DNA of 26,436 bases, taken from contig JAEZKE010000022.1 of the NCBI GenBank assembly GCA_023436175.1, positions 1 through 26,436 of the forward strand. The letters are read 5' to 3'. Under the pieces are notes generated by a model. The model worked only from the letters and a program-made list of their open reading frames with translations, was not told where the DNA came from and searched no databases. Below are positions 1 through 10,800 of this stretch, in pieces (the first letter of the stretch is position 1; every line of letters begins with the position of its first letter). The position numbers and the translations under genes were made by a program. The DNA comes from Methanobacteriota archaeon (GTDB lineage: Archaea; Methanobacteriota; Methanobacteria; Methanobacteriales; Methanobacteriaceae).

Positions 1-17
1 AATGTAGGATAAGCCAC

Positions 18-127
18 GCCGGGGTGGCTCAGTTGGTTAGAGCGCACGGCTCATAGGGTATTTAAGCAGTGCTCTGACTTTTTCCTGGGATACCGTGAGG
101 CCGCGGGTTCGAATCCCGCCCCCGGCA
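18..127 (+). tRNA. Elongator tRNA-Met (CAT) with a 36-nt intron at 37/38
   Basis: The acceptor stem pairs GCCGGGG (18-24) with CCCCGGC (120-126), with discriminator A127 and no encoded CCA. The T stem is GCGGG/CCCGC around the TTCGAAT loop (103-119). The D stem is GCTC/GAGC (27-30, 40-43). The anticodon stem is CACGG/CCGTG (45-49, 93-97), with anticodon CAT at 52-54. The intron is 56-91. A canonical bulge-helix-bulge can be drawn: 50-53 pairs with 86-89 as the 4-bp helix, the 3-nt bulges are 54-56 and 90-92, and the intron-side pairs are 57-58 with 84-85. Splicing therefore joins A55 to A92. The G1-C72 pair favours elongator over initiator Met, which in archaea normally begins with A1-U72. 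Confidence 0.96.
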
Positions 128-130
128 TTT

Positions 131-177
131 AAAAAATCTCTGATTTTTTACATGTCTCAAAAACATAGTTTTTGAGA
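131..177. terminator. Two adjacent hairpins between tRNA-Met and the convergent phosphatase gene
   Basis: AAAAAATC (131-138) and GATTTTTT (142-149) form an 8-bp stem that ends in a T run, four bases after the tRNA 3' end. TCTCAAAAAC (155-164) and GTTTTTGAGA (168-177) form a second, 10-bp stem with an ATA loop. Lying between convergent genes, they probably terminate the tRNA transcript and perhaps the minus-strand operon. The T run is the stronger evidence, since archaeal RNA polymerase stops at U-rich tracts. Confidence 0.55.
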
Positions 178-300
178 ACATTTAACTCACTATCCAGAAA
201 AATTTTTTATACAATTTTTCAAATTTTAAAATTAGAGTCTTATTTCTCCAAAAATTAGTTTAAAGATTTGAATTTACTCAAAATAATATGTAAATCCTAA

Positions 301-2208
301 TTATTTTTTATATTCCATAACAAGCATTGTTATATCATCAAATTGCTCTTTTTCCCCTGCAAAAATATCGACATTTTCTTTAACATGTAACAATAACTCT
401 TTAAGGCTTAGATCCTTTTTGTCATTCATAACTTGGAGTAAACGTGAATCCCCAAATAATTCATCGTTGTAATTACTGGCCTCTGTTATACCATCAGTAT
501 AGAGATAAAGTCTATCTCCAGGCGCTAAAGTGATCTCATTTTGATGGTATTTTATATTCTCCATACCCGCCAAAACAAACCCTGGCTTTGATTTGAGCCA
601 ATCATAAGTTTTACCTAAATGCTTTAGAAGTGGAGGATTATGACCTGCATTGACATAAGCAAACTTACCAGTTTCAATTTCTAAAATACCCATCCATGCG
701 GTTACAAACATACTTTCATCATTTCCTTCACATAACTGATTATTAACTGTTGTAAATACTTCTGCAGGACTTTTTCCAAGTTGTGCATGGTTTTTAATTA
801 ATGTTTTTGCAATCACCATGAATAACGCTGCAGGCACTCCTTTTCCAGAAACGTCTGCAATGACAACTACTAAATGATTTTCATCTATTAAGAAGAAGTC
901 ATAAAAGTCCCCACCAACCTCTTTTGCAGGTATATTCATGGCATAAACATCAAATTCATTACGCTCGGGAAAAGCAGGGAATTTTTTAGGTAACATGTCT
1001 GCCTGTATTCGTTTTGCAATGTTTAACTCTGTATTTATTCGTTCTTTTTCAGCAGTGATGGTCTTCAAATTTTTCATATAAATTTCCAAATCTCGGACCA
1101 TCTTCTGGAAAGAAGTGGCCAAAACACCTGCTTCACTCTCCTCTGAGGCGTACTGCTCACATTTTGATATGATATAATTGCCGTTCTCTATTCCATTAGA
1201 ATCACTGACGTAGTTTTTTACAACATTTGATATAGATTCTATGGGTGTAGTAATATTCTTTTCAATATACCATAGAAATCCAATGGAAGATATATAAAAA
1301 ACAGAGAGTATTAAGGTGATATTCAGATATACAGACCTCCAAAATTGTAGTTCATCTCCAGAAATAGTGAAAAATGATCTAATTCCAGTTATTACAGCAA
1401 GAATCGCACCAATCGTAATAAAAATTACAATTAACTTTTCTGTTAAAGAGATCTTTATTTGGGTTGTTTTTTTCTTTATTTCACTGGTCACCGGCTTTAA
1501 AGCATATGCTGCAACTAACAAATAGAAAATAACTCCTGCAACCATTCCCCAAATATCAATTCCCACAACTACAGAATAAATACTGTAGGCAGTACCAACT
1601 ATGATTGCTATTATTAGCATTCCATCAAATATTTGAGGTGATATCAAAGCTTTTTCTGTCTTTTTTGGTTTATACGTTGAAATACCATAAAGGTTAGCTC
1701 CAATAATGATCAAAGTTCCTAACATTATGGAAAAATCAAAGTTATTGAATGCAAATACTAATGTGGTGTAAGAAACTAAATTATTTATTCCCAATCCTTC
1801 CATTAAAAACCCGAGTAGTCCTGCCATAATAATTGCATCGATAAAAATAATTACTACAAATTTTACTAAATTTTTCACCGTGTTTAAGCGGGGTAAACTA
1901 ATTTCTCCTAATGTATACCATAATTTGTAGGGAATATAGCCATACAAAAACTGTGCAAAAAAGCCTATAACATAAATTTCTGGTGGATATCCCACTATTA
2001 TATCTACCAATAAATTTCCAAGTGCTGCACCTGCTGCGCCCCATGGACCAAACATCAATCCAAATACAGGAGGTAATGCACTGGCAGGGCGTAATTCGGT
2101 TACGGGTACTATTTGAAAGAAATAATGAAAAGGAAGAGTGGCAATGAATGTGATAACGCCACAAATAATTAATTGTGCGCCCCTTGATTTAACGACGGAA
2201 TTTTTCAT
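301..2208 (-). CDS. Membrane-anchored SpoIIE/PP2C-type serine phosphatase
   Basis: 635 residues. About the first 320 hold roughly nine hydrophobic segments; the N-terminal part (PVTELRPASALPP, then Gly/Ala-rich helices) resembles ECF-transporter S-component-like membrane domains and may sense a ligand. A HAMP-like linker and coiled coil (about 320-405) lead to a complete PPM/SpoIIE catalytic domain with EVGGDFYD (metal Asp434), DVSGKG (Asp452), NAGHNPP, YTDGITEA and the terminal FDDITM (Asp624/625). Its expected role is to dephosphorylate the STAS protein encoded two genes upstream in the same unit. A TATA-like box 47-56 bp upstream of the ATG and an AGGTAGAG ribosome site suggest it can also be transcribed on its own. 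The phosphatase assignment is firm; the sensory ligand is unknown. Confidence 0.9.
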   Translation of the reverse strand: MKNSVVKSRGAQLIICGVITFIATLPFHYFFQIVPVTELRPASALPPVFGLMFGPWGAAGAALGNLLVDIIVGYPPEIYVIGFFAQFLYGYIPYKLWYTLGEISLPRLNTVKNLVKFVVIIFIDAIIMAGLLGFLMEGLGINNLVSYTTLVFAFNNFDFSIMLGTLIIIGANLYGISTYKPKKTEKALISPQIFDGMLIIAIIVGTAYSIYSVVVGIDIWGMVAGVIFYLLVAAYALKPVTSEIKKKTTQIKISLTEKLIVIFITIGAILAVITGIRSFFTISGDELQFWRSVYLNITLILSVFYISSIGFLWYIEKNITTPIESISNVVKNYVSDSNGIENGNYIISKCEQYASEESEAGVLATSFQKMVRDLEIYMKNLKTITAEKERINTELNIAKRIQADMLPKKFPAFPERNEFDVYAMNIPAKEVGGDFYDFFLIDENHLVVVIADVSGKGVPAALFMVIAKTLIKNHAQLGKSPAEVFTTVNNQLCEGNDESMFVTAWMGILEIETGKFAYVNAGHNPPLLKHLGKTYDWLKSKPGFVLAGMENIKYHQNEITLAPGDRLYLYTDGITEASNYNDELFGDSRLLQVMNDKKDLSLKELLLHVKENVDIFAGEKEQFDDITMLVMEYKK

Positions 2209-2254
2209 GTTAATCTCTACCTAATTTTGTATTTTAATGTAAGTACTGAACGTT

Positions 2255-2264
2255 CTATATAAAA
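2255..2264 (-). promoter_or_regulatory. Candidate internal TATA box for the SpoIIE-type phosphatase gene
   Basis: On the minus strand TTTTATATAG lies about 50 bp before the phosphatase ATG in a 107-bp gap, the longest inside the cluster. Transcription would begin about 25 nt downstream, leaving a short leader that contains the ribosome site. This is pattern evidence only, in an AT-rich gap. Confidence 0.35.
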
Positions 2265-2315
2265 TTTAATTGAAATAACAGAGCATTTAACAAATAGGGT
2301 TAAATTTCCAAGTAT

Positions 2316-2726
2316 TCACTCATTTAATATCTTTTGAATGGTTAAAATATTCTTTCCATCCCTGTATTCATACCACAGATCATCTACATTTTTCTTAATC
2401 AGTAAAATTCCTAGTCCGCCAATTTCTTTTTTTTCTGCATCCCTTGAAATATCTGGATCTTTATTTTTTAAGGGATTATATGGAATTCCACAGTCTATAA
2501 ATTGCACTGTAAGGCGCAGAGGATCTTCATCCAGGTCGCAACAAATTACAACTTCCCCTTCTTCTTTATAAGCATACTTCGCAATATTTACATATGCTTC
2601 TTCAATTGAAAGTTCTAATTGCAATCGTGCCTTCATAACATATTCTACAGACTTTAACTGTTCATCTACAAAGTCCAATACCTTCTGCAGGTTTTCTATT
2701 TTTGCAGGTACTATCAGTTTATTCAT
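2316..2726 (-). CDS. RsbW/SpoIIAB-like anti-sigma-type serine kinase (HATPase_c)
   Basis: 136 residues, the usual size for this family. It is a GHKL ATPase: N box ELSIEEAYVNIAKYA (Glu42/Glu43, Asn47), G1 box IDCGIPYNP (Asp78, Gly80) and G2 box GGLGILLIKK (103-112). Family members phosphorylate a STAS partner on serine and bind it when dephosphorylated. The STAS gene is immediately upstream (51-nt gap) and the phosphatase gene immediately downstream, so a complete kinase-substrate-phosphatase set is present. A CGGGGAAT ribosome site precedes the ATG. In bacteria the output partner is a sigma factor; archaea lack these, so the target must differ. Confidence 0.9.
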   Translation of the reverse strand: MNKLIVPAKIENLQKVLDFVDEQLKSVEYVMKARLQLELSIEEAYVNIAKYAYKEEGEVVICCDLDEDPLRLTVQFIDCGIPYNPLKNKDPDISRDAEKKEIGGLGILLIKKNVDDLWYEYRDGKNILTIQKILNE

Positions 2727-2777
2727 AGATTCCCCGAGTTTATTTATCAGGCCATAATTAAGTTGATTATTCGTTTT

Positions 2778-3080
2778 TTATTCTTCATTAATGGTTAAAA
2801 TATCTGCAAATCCAGTAGCTTCAAAAATTTCCATAATTAAATCATTTACATTTTGAAGTTCCATTTTGCCCTGTTTATTCATTGTTTTTTGAGTTGCAAG
2901 AACCACACGAAGTCCCGCACTTGAAATATATTTTAATTCTTTAAAATCTAAAACCAGTTCTGTTACATTTAGAAGATCTTTTTTTAATTCTTCTTCTAAC
3001 TCAGGTGCTGTGTTGGTGTCCAATCTACCGCTTAATTTAATTGTTAACTTATCTTCTTCTAATACCCTATCAATATCCAT
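2778..3080 (-). CDS. STAS-domain anti-sigma-factor antagonist (SpoIIAA/RsbV-like)
   Basis: 100 residues, one STAS domain over its whole length. The motif LDFKELKYISSAGLR carries the conserved phosphorylatable serine position (Ser53 or Ser54) at the start of the key helix. It is predicted to be the substrate switched by the RsbW-like kinase and SpoIIE-like phosphatase encoded just downstream. A GGGGT ribosome site sits 6-10 nt before the ATG. It lies 27 nt after the exporter gene, consistent with one mRNA. The binding partner in its dephosphorylated state is not known; the ATPase domain fused to the exporter is one possibility. Confidence 0.9.
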   Translation of the reverse strand: MDIDRVLEEDKLTIKLSGRLDTNTAPELEEELKKDLLNVTELVLDFKELKYISSAGLRVVLATQKTMNKQGKMELQNVNDLIMEIFEATGFADILTINEE

Positions 3081-3107
3081 GATTTTACCCCTATAACTTA
3101 ATATTAA

Positions 3108-4856
3108 TCATTTTCTATCTTTTATTGTAATAACTGTGCTGTTTAAACCTATAAGTCTTGCATAACTTATATCATCTGCTATCTTTTGCAGCACTTCAAT
3201 ATTTTCAAATGATCCTTTTTCTTCAGGCAGATGATTTGAGGGATTAAATTCAATTCCAGAATCTTTAAAGGCAATGGTTATTTCTTCTTCTCCTATTTTT
3301 GATAGAATATCGATACAGTCTATTTCATTGTTGTTATACTGTATTGTATTGACTGCCATTTCCTCAACTGCCATGCCTATACGCAGTGCTACTTTTTCAT
3401 CTACTCCATTTTCTTTTGTAAAATCAATTAATTTCTCAGATAATCCAACCACATCTTCAACAGAACTGTGTATAGTTACATCAAGTACTGGAATATCTTT
3501 ATAATTCCCTAATAAGAAAAATCCTGAAAATCTTCCCTTTGAATGTTCTGATATTTTCCTGGTTGCAAAGTATATCATTAAGATTGTACCTATTTCTGCT
3601 ATCACGAATGATATCCATATCCCATTAACGCCCATAATTCCTGAAAGGACATATGCACATACTACCGGAATTAAAAGACCTTCTGTTATTGAAATTGCGA
3701 ATGACAGTTTTTTCCGCTGTATTGCCTGCGTGTAAAACATCATTAAAAAGGTTATGCCCGTACCTATAATACTAAATGAAAGTATCCTCAGGGCGTCGAT
3801 TCCCACGGCCATATCTGCAGGATCATTTACACCAAACATGTTTAAGAGTAGAGAGGGGAATACTAAGAATAATATTGTGAATACAGTCCCTGATGCCAGC
3901 ACTATCTTTAATGACCTTTCAATAGTGAATTTCACTCCAGAATAATCCCTTTCCTGGTAATATATGGAGGCTATAGGTGACATCGATTGAGCGGTCCCTA
4001 TTAAAAAGATGTAAGCCATGAACATGCTGTTGTAATAAACTGAAAATGCGGCTAAACCGGGTTTACCTGCAACTAACACAATTAATGTATTGATCAAAAA
4101 CAGCTTTATAGTCAAAAACAGCTGCCCAGATGCTGAGGGGAATCCCGATGTTATAATATCATAAACTAATGACAATTTACATTTTGCCAGGGATATGAAG
4201 TGCATTGTCCGATCTTTAGCAAAGAAATACTGTATTATGAATACAGTTCCGACTGCATATCCAGATATTGTAGCAAGAGCTGCTCCCTGTATATCCATAC
4301 CAAAACCCAGGATATAAACCAGATCCAGCATGAGGTTCACCACATTTGCAATTAAAAGAGCATAAAAGGATAACCGAGGTTTACCGTCTGCCCGTATAAA
4401 ATAGGCTATTCCCATTAAGATGAACAGGAGAGGTGATCCCATGAAGTATACTCCTAAAAATTTCTTAACCAATACTGCAAGTGAGGGGTTAGTGGTAAGT
4501 GCGGCAACGATATTATCCAGAAAGATCAGCCCAAAAGCAGAGAACATAATTCCAATAATCACCAGCATAGCCATGGAAAGAGTGAAATACATATCTCCCT
4601 TTTCTTCATTTCGCTCCGCCTTTGAAACAGATACCAGTAAAGAGCCCCCCAATCCAATCATCCAGTAGATCAAGTTAATAAATGTGATTATGGGGGCGAT
4701 GAGGGCCATAGCTGAAATATTAATAGAGCCCAGTGTGTTACCTACGATTAAAGTGTCTATGAACGTGCTTGTGTTCATGGCCATAGACATCAGCAGGGTA
4801 GGTAAGAAGAATTCTTTAAACTTATCCGATATTAAATTGTAGTTTCTTTCATACAT
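3108..4856 (-). CDS. MATE-family exporter with C-terminal RsbW-like ATPase domain
   Basis: 582 residues; typical MATE proteins are about 450. Residues 1 to about 445 are a twelve-helix MATE/MatE transporter (start NLISDKFKEFFLPTLL, later SGFPSASGQL). Residues about 457-582 are a HATPase domain like RsbW: N box AVEEMAVNTIQY (Glu498, Glu499, Asn503) and G1 box KDSGIEFNP (Asp532, Gly534). The Gly-rich G2 lid (GGLG in the free-standing kinase) is replaced by SFENIEVL, so ATP binding or kinase activity may be lost. It lies directly after the NRPS gene (30-nt gap, GAGG ribosome site), suggesting export of the NRPS product. The fusion suggests that transport is gated by the STAS/kinase/phosphatase set; that is inference. 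Confidence 0.87.
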   Translation of the reverse strand: MYERNYNLISDKFKEFFLPTLLMSMAMNTSTFIDTLIVGNTLGSINISAMALIAPIITFINLIYWMIGLGGSLLVSVSKAERNEEKGDMYFTLSMAMLVIIGIMFSAFGLIFLDNIVAALTTNPSLAVLVKKFLGVYFMGSPLLFILMGIAYFIRADGKPRLSFYALLIANVVNLMLDLVYILGFGMDIQGAALATISGYAVGTVFIIQYFFAKDRTMHFISLAKCKLSLVYDIITSGFPSASGQLFLTIKLFLINTLIVLVAGKPGLAAFSVYYNSMFMAYIFLIGTAQSMSPIASIYYQERDYSGVKFTIERSLKIVLASGTVFTILFLVFPSLLLNMFGVNDPADMAVGIDALRILSFSIIGTGITFLMMFYTQAIQRKKLSFAISITEGLLIPVVCAYVLSGIMGVNGIWISFVIAEIGTILMIYFATRKISEHSKGRFSGFFLLGNYKDIPVLDVTIHSSVEDVVGLSEKLIDFTKENGVDEKVALRIGMAVEEMAVNTIQYNNNEIDCIDILSKIGEEEITIAFKDSGIEFNPSNHLPEEKGSFENIEVLQKIADDISYARLIGLNSTVITIKDRK

Positions 4857-4886
4857 TTTAGGTCCTCAGTGAAGAAATTATGTTCT

Positions 4887-7800
4887 CTAAACTTTAAGTT
4901 TAACTTCTAGGGGTTCATAATCGAAGAAATTCATCTCTTTAAGGTACTCTATAAACATTGTGATGTACTCGTCACTTATTAAAGGCCATTTATATCCTAA
5001 ACGATACAGTATCTGTATTGTATAATTATTTACAACAGGTACCAGTGCACGGCCTTTTCCCTTACCCATGCCCATTGCAGTGACAAGTCCTGAAATTGCT
5101 TCTTTTATGGATTCATCTTCCATAGCCTGGGCAAAAGCAGTTTTAAATTCTTCTTCTTCGGTGCCTGAAATGTTCAGCCCAATTGAATTCATGATTTCTA
5201 TAATGTCTGCAATGTAGATCTTATGATTATTGTAAGCATGAAATATAACGCACTCTTTAGGGGTCCTTGAAAGGGTTAAAATCGCCCTCGCAACACTATC
5301 TATTGGTGTGAGCTCAGTTTCTCCCCCTAAAACTGAGTAAGGTATTTTTTTAATGGCACCATACGCTTTTAAACGATTTATAAATCCATTGGTTTCAAAG
5401 TTAATCTGAAATTCGCTGTCAGAGTGCCTTGCCATCAAGTTACCAACACGCATGATCTTACCCTTCAGCCCTTTTGTAACTGCTTCAAGTACAACACGCT
5501 CAGCTATAAATTTACTGCTTAGATACTTATTATCCAGTGCCTGACCAACATATAACGTTTGTTCATCAAATATAGTATCTACTGGAGGGATATTATCTAC
5601 ACTTTCTCCAGCAACGCTTGTTGTCGAAACCTGTACATATCTACAGCCTTTTTCCAGGCAAAATTCAACTCCATTAACAACCCCGCCTATGTTAATATCT
5701 TCTATTTGAGTTCCTGAAGCAAAATGCTTCACATTTGCAGCGCAATTAACTACTGTATCTACTGGAAGTGCTAAAGATTTTTTAAAGTCAGATTTACTTG
5801 TAATATCTCCTTCGATTATATGAATCCTTGAGTCAAACAAATCATCATAGCTTTCACTGAAATAATAGAACAGAAGCGCTTTTAGACGTTCCTCAGGGCT
5901 TGTACGTCTCCCTTTTCTAAGCATACAATAAATAGAACCTTCTTCGTTTTCTAAGAAATCGCGCAGAATATGTATTCCTAAAAATCCAGTGGCACCTGTA
6001 AGTAAAACATTTCCTAACTCTTCTTTTTCCCCATTTACGAAATTATCAATGGTATTTTTCCTCAAAACCTCATTAATAGCACCATATGAGTACTCTTCCT
6101 CCGCTTTTACAGATTTTTCTGCACCAGTTATGAAATTAGCTAATTCATGGGGAGTTGGATGTGCAAATACATCCCCATACTTTATTTCATATCCATTATT
6201 CATGGCTTCAAGGGTAATCTTAGTCACCAAAAGAGATGTACCGCCTAATTCGAAGAAATCATCAGTTGCCCCTATTTGAGACAAACCCAATATCTCTGCA
6301 AATGTTTCTGCAAAGAACTTTTCAATATCATTTTCAGGTGCAGCATATTCTCTTTCCGCAAGGACAGGTTCTGGAAGTGATTTTAAATCAATTTTACCAT
6401 TGAGGGTTTGAGGTAGTTCATCAAGCTGCATAAACACTGTTGGAACCATATACTTGGTCAATTTTTTCTTTAATTCCGCTTTTAAATCATCACTGTCAAT
6501 TTCACAGTCAGCTGAGAAGTAAGCGCATAAATGGTCGTTAGAATGCACTTTTTTTACAGCTACTGCCACAGATTTAATGCCATCGTATCCTGAAATTGCA
6601 TTTTCAATTTCACCGATTTCAATTCTGAGGCCTCGAAGTTTAATTTGATTATCTAAACGGCCCAAGATAGATACTTCTCCATTTTTCTCCAATTTAGCAA
6701 AATCTCCAGATTTATAGTAAGGTACCCCTTCAATTTCGATAAATCTTTCACTATTCAGCTCATCCCTATTCCAGTAGCCCCTGCCAACTCCTGCGCCGCC
6801 TATATATAATTCACCCATAACGCCGGGAGGTAAAGGGTTGCCATCCATATCCATGATCTTTTCAACCACATTGAATAGAGGTTTACCCACATTGATATCC
6901 TCATCATAAATGATTTTTGCGTTGCATCCAACTGTAGTTTCAGTTGGTCCGTACTCATTAAATACAGCCAAATTATCATATTTTGAAAGGGCGTTCAAAA
7001 GTTGTAGAGGAAATGCCTCTCCCCCCACAATAACTGCCTTACAATAGCGCATTGCCTTTTGTATATCTTCAAGTTCTAAATACTGTAATAGTCTGGAAGG
7101 AGTTATAGTGACCAGTTCTGCTTTAGTTTTTTCAAATAACTTAGCAAGCTCCGAAGGGTTCTTTGTCTGTTCATCATTGGCTAAGATAAAAGTCATTCCA
7201 TTTGTAAGTGACATAAAGCTTTCCTGTATAAACGGATCGAAAGATACAGTTATTATTGATAATGAAGTATTGGCTCGGCTGGTTATATCTAAAACAAACT
7301 GGTTATCTGGATGATTTGAAATAAGATTGGTTATATTTCCATGTTTTAACATAACTCCTTTAGGTAAACCTGTAGAACCAGAGGTATAAATGAGATAGCA
7401 CAGGTTTTCAGGGGTTAATTCAGGATGTGGATTTTCTTCGTTCTCTTCTAAAAGTAATTCATCCACATCCAATGCATTAGGCAAATCAGCTTTAGTTACA
7501 ATATATTTTGCACTGCTGTCATGCAAAACATGATTTATTCTTTCTTCAGGGTATTCAGGGTCAACAGGGATAAATGCACAACCTGCTTTTACAATACCGA
7601 GCATAGTAGCAATTAAACGGCTGTCACGTTTTAGCATGAACATGATTCTATCTTCAACCTCAACCCCTCTTTTAATCAATGCGTTAGCTATACGGTTAGC
7701 TTTCTTATTTAAGTCATCATAAGTAAATTCACCGTCTTCAGCAATTAAAGCAGTTTTATCCTTACTTAATTCCACCTGCTTTTCAAAAAGCTTATTCAGT

Positions 7801-10800
7801 AACGGCTCTTCCACAGAATCTATCCTGAATTCTTCATTGTTTTCTTCGGCTATAATTGAGATATCTTTCAGTAAGGCATTAGAATTCTTCATTAATTTAT
7901 CTAAAACAATACTAATACTCTGCATGAACGTTTCCATAAGATTTTCACTGTAAAGCGCGTCATTGTACTGTGAAAACATATTAAAGCTATCACCAGTATC
8001 TACAACATTAACACTTAATTTAAATTTCAGTGCTTCGTATTCAAGGCTTTCACGTTCTACAGTACTGTTATTTATCCTGATATCTTCAATGATTTTTCCA
8101 TGATACGCGTAAAAGAACTCGGGAAGCATATCATATTTATCAGAAATCTTTGTAAACGGATAACAGTCATATTTCAACACATCTAACCATACATTTTCCA
8201 CATGATCAAAATAATCTGCCGCCGATAAATCACTGTTTATATTTAAAGCAATAGGCAGCGTTTTTACCATCATGGCAATGCTATTTTGGAACTGAGGATT
8301 GCTTCTACCATTTGAAATTGTGGAAATCAAAATGTCTTTGTTATAAACAAATTTACTGAGTGTAAATGCAGTTGCTGCTAAAAATAGGTTGTTAGGAGTA
8401 ATTGCATTATCTTTACAGAATTTTTCAATTGGTGATTTATTTAAAGAAACGCTAATCTCTCCTAATTGGCCCTCTTCTTCTTTTCCACTGCAGTCTGGAG
8501 AAATGACTGTTGCACTGTCAAAATCAGCTACCTTATTTTCAAAATAGGATTCTGCATCCCTGTATAACTGGCTTTTCTCTAATTCAAGTTCATCTAAACT
8601 CAAATCAAATCCGTCGTATTTTTCTTCATCTACAACTCCGCCGTCGTATATTGTTCCAAGATCATTGAATAAAATATTCAATGAAGTACCATCTACGATT
8701 ATGTGATGGAAATCCGCCAACAGGCAGGTTTCGTCGGGATTTTTATAGATTTCAAACCTGAATAAAGGCCCGTCATACAAAGAGAACGGCTTTATAAATT
8801 CATTTTTAACTTTATCATCAACTGTTCCTTCATAAATGTTTATATCCACATACAGGTCATCACGCCGCTCCTGGTAGATTTCACCGTCTCGCATAACAAA
8901 CCTTGTTTTAATGTAGGAATGTTTCTCAATAACGCCTAACAAAGCAGTTTTAAGTCTTTCAGGGTCGATATCATTTCCAAAACGTGTGCATTTAGGCAGG
9001 TTGTAGGTTAATTTTTCAGGATTTTTAGCACAGTCAAAGTATACACCTAACTGATTCTGCGTTAAAGGATAAAACTTCTGTTTTTTGTAGTGTTTCTCTT
9101 CAACAGCCGATGAGGATGAAACTTCCTTTGTTATCTCACGTATAGTTTTAGCCCTCATTATATTGGTTACGTTTACTGTAACTCCAAATTTCTGTGAAAT
9201 TTTGGCCACTAACTTAAGAACAGATAATGAAGTAAGGCCTAACTGGAACAAATCAGTTATTACACCAAAATCAGTTGTATCCAGAATTTCTGAGCACATA
9301 TCAAAAATGTCCTTTTCTAAATCAGTTTCAGGGGCTATGACCTCATCAAGCCCAGAATGATCCTCTTCAGGATCTGGGAAGTTCTTTAAATCGGTTTTCC
9401 CATTAGGAGTCATAGGGAAGCTGTCCATTCGAATAAAATAAGATGGGACCATGTAAGCTGGCAATTTGTTCACAAGTGTATTTCTTAAATCACTGACATC
9501 AACTTCATGATCCTCGGTAAAGTAGGCACATAAATGTTCATTATCATGCACTGTCTTGATCAGCGCAAATGCGGCTTTAATCCCATTACATTCCCTAATT
9601 GCATTTTCAATCTCGCCGAGTTCGATCCTTAAACCTCTAAGCTTAATCTGGTTATCCATTCTGCCTAAAACGTATAATTCCCCAGTGCTGTCCCTTTTTG
9701 CCAGGTCCCCAGTGTTGTAATAGCGGAGGCCGTTGTGCATGACAAACCTCTCTTTAGTGAGTTCCTCATTATTCCAGTAACCTCTGGCAACTCCTGCACC
9801 AGCCACATATAGTTCACCCACAACATTATAAGGCAAAGGATTCGCATCCATGTCCATAATTTTATCAGTGACGTTCAAAAGAGTTTCACCAGCAGATATA
9901 TCGTCACTGGTTATGAGTTTTCCGTGTGATGCAATTGTAATTTCAGTTGGGCCGTAGGAATTGTAAATTTCAGCGTCGGTGTATTTTGAAAGTACGTTGT
10001 AAAGCTGTGGAGGGAATGTTTCACCCCCTACAATTATAACATTACATTTAGGTACTGTTTTCTGTATTTCTTCAAGTTCTAAGTACTGTAATAACCGGGT
10101 CGGTGTTCCGCCAAACGCGTCTGCCCCTGTTTCTTTAAATAATTTTGAAAGTTCTATAGGGTTTATTGCCTGCTCCTCATTTGCAAGTACAACAGGTATC
10201 CCGTTCATAATCGTTGCGAAGGTCTCGCGCAGGAATACAATAAATGATACAGTTGATATAGATATCATTTTACTTGCTTTGGTCACAAGAGCATGTATAG
10301 GAATATTCTGCGGGTCTGGAGAAACATAATTAGTGATACCCCCATGAGTTAGCATTACACCTTTAGGTTTTCCTGTAGAACCAGAAGTATAAATTAGATA
10401 ACATAGATTTTCATGGGTTAATTCCGGATTTGGGTTTTCTTCATTATCTTCTAAAAGTAATTCATCCACATCTAATGCATTAGGTAAATCTGCTTTAGTT
10501 ACAATATATTTTGCATCACTATCTCCCAGAACCTGATTTATTCTTTCTTCAGGGTATTCAGGGTCAACAGGAATAAAAGCACAGCCCGCTTTAACAATAC
10601 CTAGCATAGTAGCAATTAGGCAGCTGTCACGTTTTAGCATAAACATTATTCTATCTTCAACGTTGACTCCCCGCTTAATCAATGCATTTGCTATACGGTT
10701 GGCTTTTCTGTTTAATTCATCATAAGTAAATTCACCATCTTCAGCAATTAAAGCAATTTTATCCCTGCTTTCTTCTACCTGTTTTTCAAAGAGTTTATTT

